A stretch of DNA of 59,910 bases from Nitrospinaceae bacterium. GTDB lineage: Bacteria; UBA8248. Under the pieces are notes generated by a model that worked only from the letters and a program-made list of their open reading frames with translations, was not told the DNA's origin and did not search any database. Numbering within the stretch: the stretch's first letter is position 1; the number at the start of each line of letters is the position of its first letter. The stretch is from contig JABJAL010000046.1 of the NCBI GenBank assembly GCA_018669005.1, forward strand, positions 1 through 59,910, read 5' to 3'. Shown here in pieces: positions 16,017 through 24,901 of this stretch. Both the position numbers and the translations under genes were made by a program.

Positions 16017-17426
16017 ATGTCTAGTGCAGATAGTCCTATTACCGATGCCGTAGTGGAATTTGTTCTGGGGACCGAGGCCGCCCAGATTCCCGAGGACGTG
16101 AAAGTTATTTCCCGCCGCTGTTTTGTGGACGGGACCGGGCTTATGGTGGCCGGCTCGACCGACAATAGCGGGCGAATCGTCCAGGCATATGCCAAGGAGA
16201 TTGGTGGAGAGCCCGAGGCGCGCATCATCGGCACAGACATGACGGTTTCGGCGCACACTGCAGCGTTCGCCAATGGCGTGGCGGCTCATGCCATGGACTA
16301 CGATGACACCCAGCTTTCGAGCTACCCGGATCGTATCTATGGCCTGATGACCCATCCGACGTCGCCTGTGCTTGCCGCCTCGTTGGCGATGGCCGAACTT
16401 TTGGGCTCCTCGGGCGAGGAATTGTTCACGGCGTTCATGATCGGTTTTGAGGTCGAGTGCAAGGTTGCCGAATGCATCAAGCCCGATCATTACATCAAGG
16501 GTTTTCATTCGACGGGCACCATTGGCGCCATCGGCGCAGCGGTCGCAAGCGCCAAGCTTCTTGGCCTCGATGAAGCGCAGCTTCGCTTTTGCCTGGGCAT
16601 TGTTTGCTCGGAGAGTGCGGGTCTTCGCGCGAATTTCGGGACGATGACGAAACCGTTTCACTCTGGACGCGCCGCCGAGAACGGTGTTGTTGCTGCGCGC
16701 CTCGCGGCGGGCGGATACACCTCGGACCCGGGCATCTTCGATGGTGAGTGGGGCTTCATGCAGATCATGGGTGGCGGCTGCGACCCTGAATATCTGGTCG
16801 GCGAGTTGGGCGACCCCTGGTCAGCGGTGGACCCCGGCATTTCGATAAAACCCTACCCGAGTGGCTCGCTTTCACACCCCTCAATGGATGCGATGCGCGA
16901 TCTGATTCTTGAGCACGACATCAAGCCCGAGCAGGTGAAAAGTGTCCGTCTTGGCACAAACACCCGCGTACTCCAGCCGCTTCGCTACGACGATCCCCAG
17001 AACGAGCTTGAGGCGAAGTTCTCGATGAAATACAGCCTTGGCATTCTTCTTCTCAATGGCGGCAAGGGCGGCATTGCCCAGTATCGGGACGAGGTAGTTG
17101 AGAGCCCCGAGGTGAAGGCGATGCTTGAGAAGGTCGAGCCTTTCGTTGACGAGGAGATCGAGGCGATGGGCTATGACCTTATTCGCTCGAAGCTCACCAT
17201 CGAAATGGAGGACGGCACCGTTCACGAAAAATTCTCGGACACCTCGCGCGGCACACCGAAGCGGCCGATGGATCGCGAGGAGCTTTACGAGAAATTCACC
17301 GAGTGCTGCAGCCTTGTTTACGAGAAGGATCAAATTGCTCGTGCCGAGGCGGTTCTATACAAGGTGGATACCCTCGATGGCGTTTATTCGCTAATCGATC
17401 TCCTGGGCACCAAAAACGAAGAGTAG
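16017..17426 (+). CDS. MmgE/PrpD family protein
   Basis: 469 residues, full length for the family. The all-alpha N-terminal domain holds AAFANGVAAHAMDYDDTQLSS and the Gly-rich THPTSPVLAASLAMAE. GFHSTGTIGAIGAAVASAKLLGL is the usual central block, and MTKPFHSGRAAENGVVAARLA is the other hallmark. PrpD is 2-methylcitrate dehydratase, but many paralogues act on other substrates and there are no prpB/prpC genes here, so the reaction is left open. It heads a closely packed forward cluster (12, 3 and -4 bp spacings). Confidence 0.88.
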   Translation: MSSADSPITDAVVEFVLGTEAAQIPEDVKVISRRCFVDGTGLMVAGSTDNSGRIVQAYAKEIGGEPEARIIGTDMTVSAHTAAFANGVAAHAMDYDDTQLSSYPDRIYGLMTHPTSPVLAASLAMAELLGSSGEELFTAFMIGFEVECKVAECIKPDHYIKGFHSTGTIGAIGAAVASAKLLGLDEAQLRFCLGIVCSESAGLRANFGTMTKPFHSGRAAENGVVAARLAAGGYTSDPGIFDGEWGFMQIMGGGCDPEYLVGELGDPWSAVDPGISIKPYPSGSLSHPSMDAMRDLILEHDIKPEQVKSVRLGTNTRVLQPLRYDDPQNELEAKFSMKYSLGILLLNGGKGGIAQYRDEVVESPEVKAMLEKVEPFVDEEIEAMGYDLIRSKLTIEMEDGTVHEKFSDTSRGTPKRPMDREELYEKFTECCSLVYEKDQIARAEAVLYKVDTLDGVYSLIDLLGTKNEE

Positions 17427-17438
17427 GGAGCCTGGGCC

Positions 17439-17822
17439 ATGGGTTTTCACAAATGGGATGACTTCACCCGGCGCGCCAATATCCGAAAGGGAACCTGGCG
17501 GCGCGTTATCGCGACGGAGAACCTTACCGTTCAGCGCGGGGAGATGGAGCCCGACACCGAGTTTGACGGTGGCGTTCACCGACATCCAGAAGATCAAATT
17601 ATCGTTGTCATGAAGGGGAAGATGCGCCTTCACATTGACGGCACTGAAGGCTGGCTTGAGCCGGGCGATGTGGGTGTTATACCCGGCGGCGAGTTCCATG
17701 GCGGGGTGGATGTGGGGCCCGAGGGCGCCGAGTACCTTGAAATTATCGCAGGCGGGCGGATGGATTATCTGCCCGGCTATGTCGGACCTCCCAAGAATGA
17801 ATTCAAGGGACCGGGGGATTAA
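17439..17822 (+). CDS. Cupin domain protein
   Basis: 127 residues. Motif 1 reads GGVHRHPEDQIIVVMKGKMRL, with G-x5-H-x-H-x3-E shifted to H-R-H-P-E-D, and motif 2 reads GDVGVIPGGEFHG, with P-G-x-x-H. The conserved metal-binding His and Glu are therefore present. It starts 12 bp after the MmgE/PrpD gene and is likely translated from the same message. Small single-cupin proteins of this type can be dioxygenases, isomerases or sensors, and the function is not assigned. Confidence 0.78.
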   Translation: MGFHKWDDFTRRANIRKGTWRRVIATENLTVQRGEMEPDTEFDGGVHRHPEDQIIVVMKGKMRLHIDGTEGWLEPGDVGVIPGGEFHGGVDVGPEGAEYLEIIAGGRMDYLPGYVGPPKNEFKGPGD

Positions 17823-17825
17823 ACG

Positions 17826-18227
17826 ATGGTGGAGGAGGCGCAGCGCATATTTGTCGTTTGCACGGACCTGATGTTTTCTGCGCGTATCCGAGAAGCGGGT
17901 ACCTCGCCGGGCGCCGTGTTTGAGTTCATTGGATCAGAGGAAAAATTCGACATGGCGGTTGAGAATTTTAACGCCGTGCTGTTTTTGTGCGATCTGCACC
18001 ACCCCACGCTTGGCGGCGAGGCTGCAGGCGAGTTGATCAAGAAACTCCGAGCCTCGAAGCGGGGCAAGGGTGCCTATGCCATCGCCTTTGGAAAGCACAC
18101 TGAGCCAGATTTACTCAAGGCTGCCGATAAGGCTGGTTTTGACAAGGTGATGCCGCGCTCGCTTTTCGTCAAAGAAATGCCCGAGATTGTCCGCCGGGCG
18201 GCAAGTCGTATTCGGACAGCCGGTTGA
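17826..18227 (+). CDS. Receiver-like (CheY-fold) stand-alone protein
   Basis: 133 residues with an alternating beta/alpha pattern: RIFVVCTDLMFSARIREA, NAVLFLCDLHHPTLGGEAAGELIKKLR, AYAIAFGKH, KAGFDKVMPRSLFV. The Asp in LCDLHHP is at the place of the phosphoacceptor. The first acidic pair is lacking or altered and the K-P dipeptide is replaced by VMPR, so it is probably a pseudo-receiver. There is no output domain. It sits between the cupin gene (3 bp) and the DUF4911-like gene, which overlaps it by 4 bp. Confidence 0.5.
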   Translation: MVEEAQRIFVVCTDLMFSARIREAGTSPGAVFEFIGSEEKFDMAVENFNAVLFLCDLHHPTLGGEAAGELIKKLRASKRGKGAYAIAFGKHTEPDLLKAADKAGFDKVMPRSLFVKEMPEIVRRAASRIRTAG

Positions 18228-18571
18228 CCCTAAAGCCTCCTGCCTCGAATCCAGTATCGTTTTCGGGGAGCCTGATCTACTGGCTCGAAGTGCCTTCCGA
18301 CAAACAACATTTTATCCACGGAATTTTGGACGGCTACGACAATCTGGGTTACTACCAGACGATGGTCCATGGATGGGGCGAGCGTGTAGATGGCGGGGCC
18401 ACCTCGTTGGCGCGCATCACCTCGACCGAGGATACCCGGGAGGAGATGGACACCCTTCTTGAGGCGCTCTCTGCGGATTTTGGTCTCAAGTTGTTAGATG
18501 AGGCGCCTGATATTGCGCCTGACTTTCAACCCGTATCTCGCAAGCCAGGAGACGAGGCGGAAAACGCCTGA
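18224..18571 (+). CDS. DUF4911-like protein
   Basis: 115 residues from a TTG start that overlaps the TGA stop of the preceding gene (TTGA), suggesting coupled translation. The pattern LIYWLEVPSDKQHFIHGILDGYDNLGYY followed by TEDTREEMDTLLEALSADF resembles DUF4911, small proteins of unknown role found with membrane or redox genes. It is 32 bp from tupA. The TTG start is chosen because of the overlap; no better ATG is available. Confidence 0.55.
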   Translation: MTLKPPASNPVSFSGSLIYWLEVPSDKQHFIHGILDGYDNLGYYQTMVHGWGERVDGGATSLARITSTEDTREEMDTLLEALSADFGLKLLDEAPDIAPDFQPVSRKPGDEAENA

Positions 18572-18602
18572 GCGGGTTTTCGAATTCATGGGAAGCGATT
18601 GC

Positions 18603-19436
18603 ATGTTGGGTAGGTGGCGAACAATAGTCTCGGCGGTCGTGGTAGCGTTTTTTTTAGCGACCCCTGCGCATGCAGCGAAAACGCTTCGGCTGGCAACGAC
18701 GACGAGCACCCACTTCACTGGTCTTCTGGACTGGCTGCACCCCCATTTTGAAAAGCGCCACAATGTCCGCATACACACCATTGCTGTTGGAACGGGAAAG
18801 GCGCTGCGCCTGGGCCAAAATGGCGATGTGGATGTTGTTCTGGTCCATGCCCCGGCGGCGGAGTTGAAATTCGTCAACGAGGGCCACGGCGTGAACCGGC
18901 GAGGCGTGATGCACAACGATTTTGTGATCGTTGGTCCGGGGGCAGATCCTGCCGGAGTGTCAGGGGCGAAAAGTGCGGCCTCTGCCCTTCGCCGAATCAG
19001 AGGAAAAAAATCTCTCTGGCTCAGCCGGGGAGATGATTCGGGTACATATAAAAAAGAAATTTTTTTGTGGCAATTCGCGGGGGTTAAGCCAGAGGGAAAG
19101 TGGTATCGCTCCCTAGGGCAGGGAATGGGCGCGACATTGAGGGCCGCCGATGAGATGCGGGCGTATACGCTAAGCGATCGTGGCTCATTCCTTTTCATGG
19201 CTGCTCGGGGGAAGGTGGCACTTAAAGTTCTTTTCGAGGGCGCCATATCCCTGCTAAATCCTTACGGTGTGATTGCCGTGAACCCGGAGCGCCATCCATA
19301 TATTAAATTTGATCTGGCGATGAAGTATGTCCGCTTCCTCACCTCCAAAGAGGGGCAGCGCCTCATCGATAAGTTTCGCTTGAAGGGAAAAAAACTATTT
19401 TATCCATCCGCAGTGAAGAGGCAGGCGGGCAGTTGA
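18603..19436 (+). CDS. tupA: Tungstate ABC transporter substrate-binding protein TupA
   Basis: 277 residues from the ATG at 18603, chosen because GGAAG lies seven bases upstream; the upstream ATG at 18588 and the opening at 18498 lack sites. Residues 1-24 are a cleavable signal peptide ending PAHAAK. The signature LATTTSTHFTGLLD, then EKRHNVRIHTIAVGTGKALRLG, GDVDVVLVHAPAAE and GVMHNDFVIVGP identifies the TupA/WtpA-like tungstate/molybdate-binding proteins; TupA types use TTTST instead of a P-loop. It delivers tungstate in the periplasm to TupB/TupC. It is followed by a TSUP carrier and the permease gene. Confidence 0.92.
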   Translation: MLGRWRTIVSAVVVAFFLATPAHAAKTLRLATTTSTHFTGLLDWLHPHFEKRHNVRIHTIAVGTGKALRLGQNGDVDVVLVHAPAAELKFVNEGHGVNRRGVMHNDFVIVGPGADPAGVSGAKSAASALRRIRGKKSLWLSRGDDSGTYKKEIFLWQFAGVKPEGKWYRSLGQGMGATLRAADEMRAYTLSDRGSFLFMAARGKVALKVLFEGAISLLNPYGVIAVNPERHPYIKFDLAMKYVRFLTSKEGQRLIDKFRLKGKKLFYPSAVKRQAGS

Positions 19437-19474
19437 TAATATTTTCTACAGGTGATGGAAGTTAGAGGACGAAC

Positions 19475-20203
19475 ATGCTGGCAACACTATTTTTTTTCGT
19501 GGCGGTTATCTATTCGAGCGTAGGGCTTGGCGGCGGCTCCTCCTATACCGCCATCATGGCTATTTTTGATGTCAACTATGTGTTGATACCCACCACATCG
19601 CTCATGCTGAATGTGGCTGTAACCAGCGTCGGCGCCGCGAATTTTTGGCGAGGAGGACACGTGAACTGGCGGCTGATTACGCCATTTCTCGTCTCCTCGA
19701 TTCCTATGGCCTACCTCGGTGGATTGATACATCTGTCGAGACAATTTTTTTATATTCTTTTGCTCATCACGCTAACTACCCTTGCCGTGCGCATCTATTT
19801 TTTTGATAGCCTACGGATCTCGCTCAAGCTTGAGAGTGGCCAAAAAGTTGTTTTTTCGGTTGTTCTGGGCGGTTTGCTTGGTTTCGTCGCCGGGGCGGTG
19901 GGAATCGGCGGCGGTATTTACCTTGTGCCCATTATTGTTGTGTTCGGACTGGGTACGGAAAAAGAAGCGGCGGCCACGGGTTCGATATTCATCTGGATGA
20001 ATTCGCTCTCAGGGCTCCTCTCGCGGATGCAGCGTGGGGCGTTCGATATGGAAATGATCCTTCCTTTGCTGGCGGCAGTTGCCGTCGGCGGTTATCTTGG
20101 CTCCTACATGGGCTCATTTCGTTATTCGCCTCGCGTTGTTCAAAAAGTGATGGGGATTGTGGTCGTTGTTGCCATAGGCTTTTTGATAAAAAGAATTCTT
20201 TAG
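19475..20203 (+). CDS. TSUP family (TauE/SafE-like) anion permease
   Basis: 242 residues with about 8 hydrophobic segments. Two repeated G-G-G motifs, SSVGLGGGSSYTAIMAIF and GAVGIGGGIYLVPIIVVFG, each followed by the typical P-x-x-x-x-x-x-A pattern (TEKEAAATGSIFIWMNSLSG), place it in the sulfite exporter TauE/SafE family. These move sulfite, sulfoacetate or related anions across the inner membrane. Its position between tupA (38 bp) and tupB (104 bp) is unusual; it may move a related oxyanion, but that is inference. Confidence 0.85.
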   Translation: MLATLFFFVAVIYSSVGLGGGSSYTAIMAIFDVNYVLIPTTSLMLNVAVTSVGAANFWRGGHVNWRLITPFLVSSIPMAYLGGLIHLSRQFFYILLLITLTTLAVRIYFFDSLRISLKLESGQKVVFSVVLGGLLGFVAGAVGIGGGIYLVPIIVVFGLGTEKEAAATGSIFIWMNSLSGLLSRMQRGAFDMEMILPLLAAVAVGGYLGSYMGSFRYSPRVVQKVMGIVVVVAIGFLIKRIL

Positions 20204-20307
20204 TTGGGTCTCACGGATAACAATGTAATCTTCAGTGTTGAACGTGCGGCATCTTAATCAGTTGTATTGAGCAAGCCCCTCAAAGACGCAATCGGGACAC
20301 AAGAGCG

Positions 20308-20994
20308 ATGGAATTTTTACTGGATGGAATTTGGGAAGGCGTCCTTCTCGTGCTGCGGGGCGACCCCGAAGTGATGGCTGCCTCATGGGTCACCGTCCGC
20401 GTGAGTTTTGGTGCGACCATTGTGGCGGGTTTGATCGGCTTGCCAATTGCGTGGGTACTGGCCTCATTTCGCTTCAGGGGGCGCGGGGTGGCCATCTCTA
20501 TTATTCAAACTCTGCTTGGCGTGCCCACGGTCGTAATTGGTTTGATCGTTTACGGCCTTCTCTCCCGCCGGGGGCCTTTGGGTTTTACGGATGTTCTGTT
20601 TAGTCCGACGGCCATTGTTGTGGGGCTGGTCATTCTCTCGATACCGATAGTTTCTGTTTTCGCGATGACGGCGATCTCCTCTGTGGATCAACGTGCCAGG
20701 GAAACGGCTCTTACCCTGGGCGCCTCTTCGCGCCAGGTGGCCTGGGCAGTGTTGTGCGAGGCGAGATTTGGCTTGGTCGCGGCCATTCTGGGGGCCTTCG
20801 GGCGGGTGTCCTCCGAGGTGGGCATTGCGATGATGCTCGGGGGAAACATCAAGGGATACACCCGGACCCTTACGACCGGCATCGCTCTTGAGAGCATGAA
20901 GGGCGAATTCGGGTTCGGCATCGCGCTGGGTGTGGTGCTCATGGGAATAATATTCGCGGTCAATCTTGGCACACGAATATTACAAAAATCATGA
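20308..20994 (+). CDS. tupB: Tungstate ABC transporter permease TupB
   Basis: 228 residues, about five or six transmembrane segments. The EAA-loop region reads RETALTLGASSRQVAWAVL, followed by EARFGLVAAILGAFGRVSSEVGIAMMLGGNIKGYTRTLTTGIAL, which is characteristic of tungstate/molybdate-type permeases (S-E-V/F-G-x-x-x-M/L). It forms the membrane channel with TupC. Its stop overlaps the start of the ATPase gene by 4 bp (ATGA). Confidence 0.9.
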   Translation: MEFLLDGIWEGVLLVLRGDPEVMAASWVTVRVSFGATIVAGLIGLPIAWVLASFRFRGRGVAISIIQTLLGVPTVVIGLIVYGLLSRRGPLGFTDVLFSPTAIVVGLVILSIPIVSVFAMTAISSVDQRARETALTLGASSRQVAWAVLCEARFGLVAAILGAFGRVSSEVGIAMMLGGNIKGYTRTLTTGIALESMKGEFGFGIALGVVLMGIIFAVNLGTRILQKS

Positions 20995-21647
20995 CAAACG
21001 CATTTTCCATAGAGAATCTTCAAGTAAGTTTCGGCGGAGAAGTTGTGCTTGATATCGAGAAGCTCGCCATCGCATCCGGTGCGGTGACTTCACTATCTGG
21101 ACCGAATGGCGCCGGGAAGACAACGCTTCTTCGTGTTTTGGCGGGTCTTCTTCGTCCTGAGCGGGGTCATGTTGTTTACATGGGAGATTCGGTTGTCTGG
21201 GGCGGCGGGGGGGCCAGCCATAGGCAGCGCGTCACGCTACTTCACCAGGATCCTTTCATGTTCCGAGGCTCGGTAATGGCCAACGTCGCTTATGGGGAGA
21301 AGGTACGCGGGGCGAGCTGGGAGAGCGCTGAGTCAGGTGCAAGGGCTGCGCTCGATCTGTCGGGTTGTGCTCACTTGGTTGAAAGAGGTGCTAGAGAATT
21401 ATCGGGCGGCGAGAGAAAGCGGGTAGCCATGGCGCGAGCGCTCGCGGCGGGCGCCGAGACCTTTTTGCTCGATGAGCCTGCGGCCGGCGTGGATGCCGAG
21501 AATACCGAGCGATTGAGAGAGGTGATAGCCGCGCTTGCAGACAAGGAGAAAACCATCATCCTGAGCACCCATCAACCTGAATGGGCGGCGCATTTTGCCG
21601 AACATCGAATCAGCATTGCCTATGGAAAGATCGATTCTTTAGGGTGA
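20991..21647 (+). CDS. tupC: Tungstate ABC transporter ATPase TupC
   Basis: 218 residues, a compact ABC ATPase. Walker A is GPNGAGKTTLL, the Q-loop is TLLHQDPFMF, the signature is ELSGGERKRVAMARALA, Walker B is FLLDEPAAGVD, and the switch His is in ILSTHQPEW. ATP hydrolysis here powers TupB. The gene overlaps tupB by 4 bp and its 3' end overlaps the convergent PIG-L deacetylase gene by 28 bp. Confidence 0.92.
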   Translation: MTNAFSIENLQVSFGGEVVLDIEKLAIASGAVTSLSGPNGAGKTTLLRVLAGLLRPERGHVVYMGDSVVWGGGGASHRQRVTLLHQDPFMFRGSVMANVAYGEKVRGASWESAESGARAALDLSGCAHLVERGARELSGGERKRVAMARALAAGAETFLLDEPAAGVDAENTERLREVIAALADKEKTIILSTHQPEWAAHFAEHRISIAYGKIDSLG

Positions 21648-22372
21648 GTTTTTCCGCCGAGTAAATTGGCCTCGTAGGGCCCTCCTTCCCATTTCGGGAA
21701 TTTACGAATGTAGTAATCGACCACCCCCATTTCTATTAGCGCCGGATCGGCGTAGTTCGTGTGCGCTCGCTGGGTGGCATGACAGGCCTCTGCCTCGGCG
21801 CGGGTGCGCTCGTGATCGCGGGCGTCGATGATGGTGGTGTAGTCGTCCCGGTAAATTATGTCGGGGCGGTTTGTAATGGTTCGGCGCTTTTCTGGCACGA
21901 TACGCCAATAGAGCCGCGATGGTCCTCTTTCGGATTTATCGCTCAGCCGCGTAAATGCCTCGGTCGCCCATTTTGAGACCACCAGGTGGTCGGGGTGTCC
22001 GGTGATTCCGTCGTCTGCGAAAGTAACGACCACCTCGGGGCTTATCAACTCGTAGGCCTCTATTAGCCGAGCAATGGCTTCCTCGTTATCTACATCGCCA
22101 AGACCGCCGTCCGGGTAGTCCCAGAGATCGAGGCGACTGATTCCAAGTATGCCTGCCGCCTTCCGCAATTCACCGGCCCGGACGCTCCCGAGCTCCTCGG
22201 GTTTACATATCCCGTTCGTCTCTCCCGCCTCGCCATGTGTGAGGCAGACCAAGCTCACCGGGGCGCCCCTGCTGGCATAGAGCGAAATAGTGCCCGGATT
22301 CCCGAAAGATTCATCGTCAGGGTGGGCATAGACATGGAGGATGCCCCTTGAAGCGTTTGGTGTATCTATCAT
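21620..22372 (-). CDS. PIG-L family deacetylase
   Basis: 250 residues. The zinc-binding A-H-P-D-D-E motif (VYAHPDDESFGNPGT) lies at the start, followed by LTHGEAGETNG, and the second site TFADDGITGHPDHLVVSKW carries the H-x-x-H ligands. The family deacetylates N-acetylglucosamine derivatives, as in MshB, BshB and GlcNAc-phosphatidylinositol. The bacillithiol enzyme BshB2 is the closest type I can suggest. It converges on tupC with a 28-bp overlap. Confidence 0.87.
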   Translation of the reverse strand: MIDTPNASRGILHVYAHPDDESFGNPGTISLYASRGAPVSLVCLTHGEAGETNGICKPEELGSVRAGELRKAAGILGISRLDLWDYPDGGLGDVDNEEAIARLIEAYELISPEVVVTFADDGITGHPDHLVVSKWATEAFTRLSDKSERGPSRLYWRIVPEKRRTITNRPDIIYRDDYTTIIDARDHERTRAEAEACHATQRAHTNYADPALIEMGVVDYYIRKFPKWEGGPYEANLLGGKTHPKESIFP

Positions 22373-22558
22373 GAAACTCTTAATACCTTTTAAAGACGGG
22401 GCTTTTGGTGTAATGCGCGCGCGAGTTTAGCAGAATGTTCGGACTTCTCTCACCTGGCTTGAACTCATTGAAATATTTGACTTTAATTACTCCATGTAAG
22501 GTGCTAGGGTGCCTTAAGTTATAAATTGCCCGAGCACGAAAATGGAGTTGTCTCGTTT

Positions 22559-24685
22559 ATGAAAATTTGTAGCCGTTTGTTTTTCCTCCCTATTTCTTTG
22601 ATCGCGATTTATTTGCTCCTCTCATCTGGCCCCGTTAGTGCGAAGGTCCTGCCAAACGGCGTCAACGGGGGCATAAATTTTCCCTCTCCTGCGGGTTTGA
22701 AGGAAAACGTGGATTTTTGGCGGGATGTATTTGCGCGCTATAAAATTACCGAGGTCGTCTTTCACGACGAGAACAATCTTGGCCTGAGATTCGATGTCAT
22801 GAAGCTGGGCCACCCCTGGCGGGCTGGTCGAGAGCAGAAAAAACGGATACGCGCACATAAAAAAAATATCAAAAATATATTACTTGCTCTTGCAGAAGGA
22901 AGACGGCCGCCTGCCGGATTCAATTCGTTGGCTGATCGAATCAGAGGGATGGTTAAGAATCAGACCCTCTCCAAGATACGAAGGGCGGCGTTTAACGTTC
23001 GCGCGCAGCCGGGACTCAAGGAAAGATTTCTCGAAGGGTATGTTCGTGCGGGACGTTATCTGCCGCAATTTTTATATATTTTCCGCAAGCACGGCTTACC
23101 AGAGGATCTAACCCTTCTTCCTCATGTCGAAAGTGGATTTCGCGCTAATATTTATAGCCATGCCGGAGCTCTTGGGCTCTGGCAGTTCACCCGAAGCACA
23201 GGGCGGCTTTTTATGCGTGTGGACAGTACGGTAGATGGTCGGCGTGATCCTTTTCTGGCCGCCGAGGCGGCCGCGAAGCTCCTTAAGCGAAATTACGAAG
23301 ATCTGAAAAGCTGGCCGCTCGCTCTCACGGCGTACAACCACGGCGCGCGGGGTATGCGACGGGCGGTAAAGCAAGTGGGTTCAAAGCGCATCGACATCAT
23401 TTCGAAAAAATATAGGAGCCGGACCTTTGGCTTCGCCTCGCGCAATTTCTACGCCGAATTTCTTGCGGCGGTGCACATTCACAAGAACATTAAAAAATAT
23501 TTCGGCGAGGTGCAGCGAGATTCCAGGCAGTCTTTTGATGAGTTTCGTCTGCCCGGCTACATCAGGATTACAGATCTCTCCCGCCGGATAGGTGTGAAGA
23601 CCGAGGTATTAAGGAAGATGAACCCTGCTTTGCGTACATCTGTGGCGCGGGGGCGGCGCAATATTCCGAGAGGTTATCCGCTTCGTTTGCCCGTCGGGGC
23701 CCTGGCGCGGGTTCGCTTGGCTTATCATCAAAAAACAAAGAACGCGTCTCCCGCAGAGCAAAGTGATGGCTCGAAATGGGTTTTGGTCAAGCCGGGTGAC
23801 AATCTTGGCGCCATTGCCCGCCGTAATCGTGTTCGGCTCAAGGATTTGATGGAAGAGAACGGGCTTAAAAAAAGCTTGATCGTTGTGGGCGACCGGCTCA
23901 GGCTGCCAGATAAATCCGGCTCGAAAAAACAACGGATAGCGTCCTTAAGAAAAATGTCTCCAAGACTGGTCGCCTCGCCCCAAAAAGAGAATAAAGAGAG
24001 TAAGCAAGCGGCCTCGGCCAAAGCCACTGTCAAAAAAACTATCCAGGTCGCAAAAAAGACAGTTACGAAAAAACAGACGGTTAAAAGTAAAATTGTTTCG
24101 CTCGTGAAAAAAACGACTCCAAAAAACTCATCTTCCTCCGCGGCTTCTGGCAGCGGTAAAAACTTTTTTGTTTTTGTTTCCGAATATGACACGCTTGCCT
24201 CCTTGCCCACTCGCGGCTCCGAATATCGGGAGGGCGCGCTGCGCCAGGCCACCGCGGTTTCCAAGTCGGGGAAGAAAAATACCGGGTGGGTGCGCGTTCA
24301 GGAAAACGAAACCATTGGCCATCTATCCAGGTGGCTTAAAGTGTCCCAGGGCCAGATTCGCCGGATGAACGGTATACGTTCGAATCGCCGGGTTCGAATG
24401 GGAAAGAAGATTCAGGTTTCCTTCAAGCAGGTGCCCAAAAACGATTTTTTGGAGCGGCGGGTCGCCTACCACAAGGGGATTGAAAAGACGTTTTTCGATA
24501 AATTCACCATCTCGGAAGTAAAGCGCCACAAACTGAAGTCGGGAGAAAATGTCTGGACCCTTGTTGTGCGTACCTACAAGGTCCCATTCTGGTTAATGCG
24601 CCAGTACAATTCGGGCAAAAATCTTCGGCGGCTCAAGACGGGTGTCGAACTGACAATACCGGTGGTCGCGCGGCGAAAGTTCTAA
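22559..24685 (+). CDS. Lytic transglycosylase with SLT and LysM-like domains (MltD-like)
   Basis: 708 residues from the ATG at 22559; an upstream TTG at 22526 gives no plausible signal start. Residues 1-29 are a signal peptide (FFLPISLIAIYLLLSS). The SLT domain is at about 175-320: catalytic Glu191 in LLPHVESGF, then HAGALGLWQFTRSTG and ALTAYNHGARGM. The C-terminal half is basic and low-complexity (about 455-520, Lys-rich) and contains at least three or four LysM-like repeats, for example WVLVKPGDNLGAIARRNRV, VQENETIGHLSRWL and LKSGENVWTLVVRTY. The protein would cleave peptidoglycan in the envelope. MltD is the nearest well-known type. Confidence 0.9.
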   Translation: MKICSRLFFLPISLIAIYLLLSSGPVSAKVLPNGVNGGINFPSPAGLKENVDFWRDVFARYKITEVVFHDENNLGLRFDVMKLGHPWRAGREQKKRIRAHKKNIKNILLALAEGRRPPAGFNSLADRIRGMVKNQTLSKIRRAAFNVRAQPGLKERFLEGYVRAGRYLPQFLYIFRKHGLPEDLTLLPHVESGFRANIYSHAGALGLWQFTRSTGRLFMRVDSTVDGRRDPFLAAEAAAKLLKRNYEDLKSWPLALTAYNHGARGMRRAVKQVGSKRIDIISKKYRSRTFGFASRNFYAEFLAAVHIHKNIKKYFGEVQRDSRQSFDEFRLPGYIRITDLSRRIGVKTEVLRKMNPALRTSVARGRRNIPRGYPLRLPVGALARVRLAYHQKTKNASPAEQSDGSKWVLVKPGDNLGAIARRNRVRLKDLMEENGLKKSLIVVGDRLRLPDKSGSKKQRIASLRKMSPRLVASPQKENKESKQAASAKATVKKTIQVAKKTVTKKQTVKSKIVSLVKKTTPKNSSSSAASGSGKNFFVFVSEYDTLASLPTRGSEYREGALRQATAVSKSGKKNTGWVRVQENETIGHLSRWLKVSQGQIRRMNGIRSNRRVRMGKKIQVSFKQVPKNDFLERRVAYHKGIEKTFFDKFTISEVKRHKLKSGENVWTLVVRTYKVPFWLMRQYNSGKNLRRLKTGVELTIPVVARRKF

Positions 24686-24901
24686 CGCGCCGGGGTTAGT
24701 TATGGCTTATTTAATCGGTTAAAAAACAATATCTTGCCCCTTGAACAAAGAACTGTCTTAATCCCTTGCTCCAGGTGAGCCTTTATCTTAGGATGCCTTT
24801 CCCACCAGGGGAAATATGGGGATTCATACCCTTTGGCGGGTTTACAATCGCAATAGCTTGGCGGGCTCATTTTTCACTGAGCGAGTGAGGGAAATATCAC
24901 C

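Noticed and set aside
18498-18602. An extended tupA start at 18498 or 18588
   Set aside because: The signal peptide begins at the ATG at 18603, which alone has a Shine-Dalgarno site; the extension would overlap the DUF4911-like gene.
24686-24901. Replication origin next to dnaN
   Set aside because: No TTATCCACA-type DnaA boxes and no long AT-rich unwinding stretch were seen in this gap.
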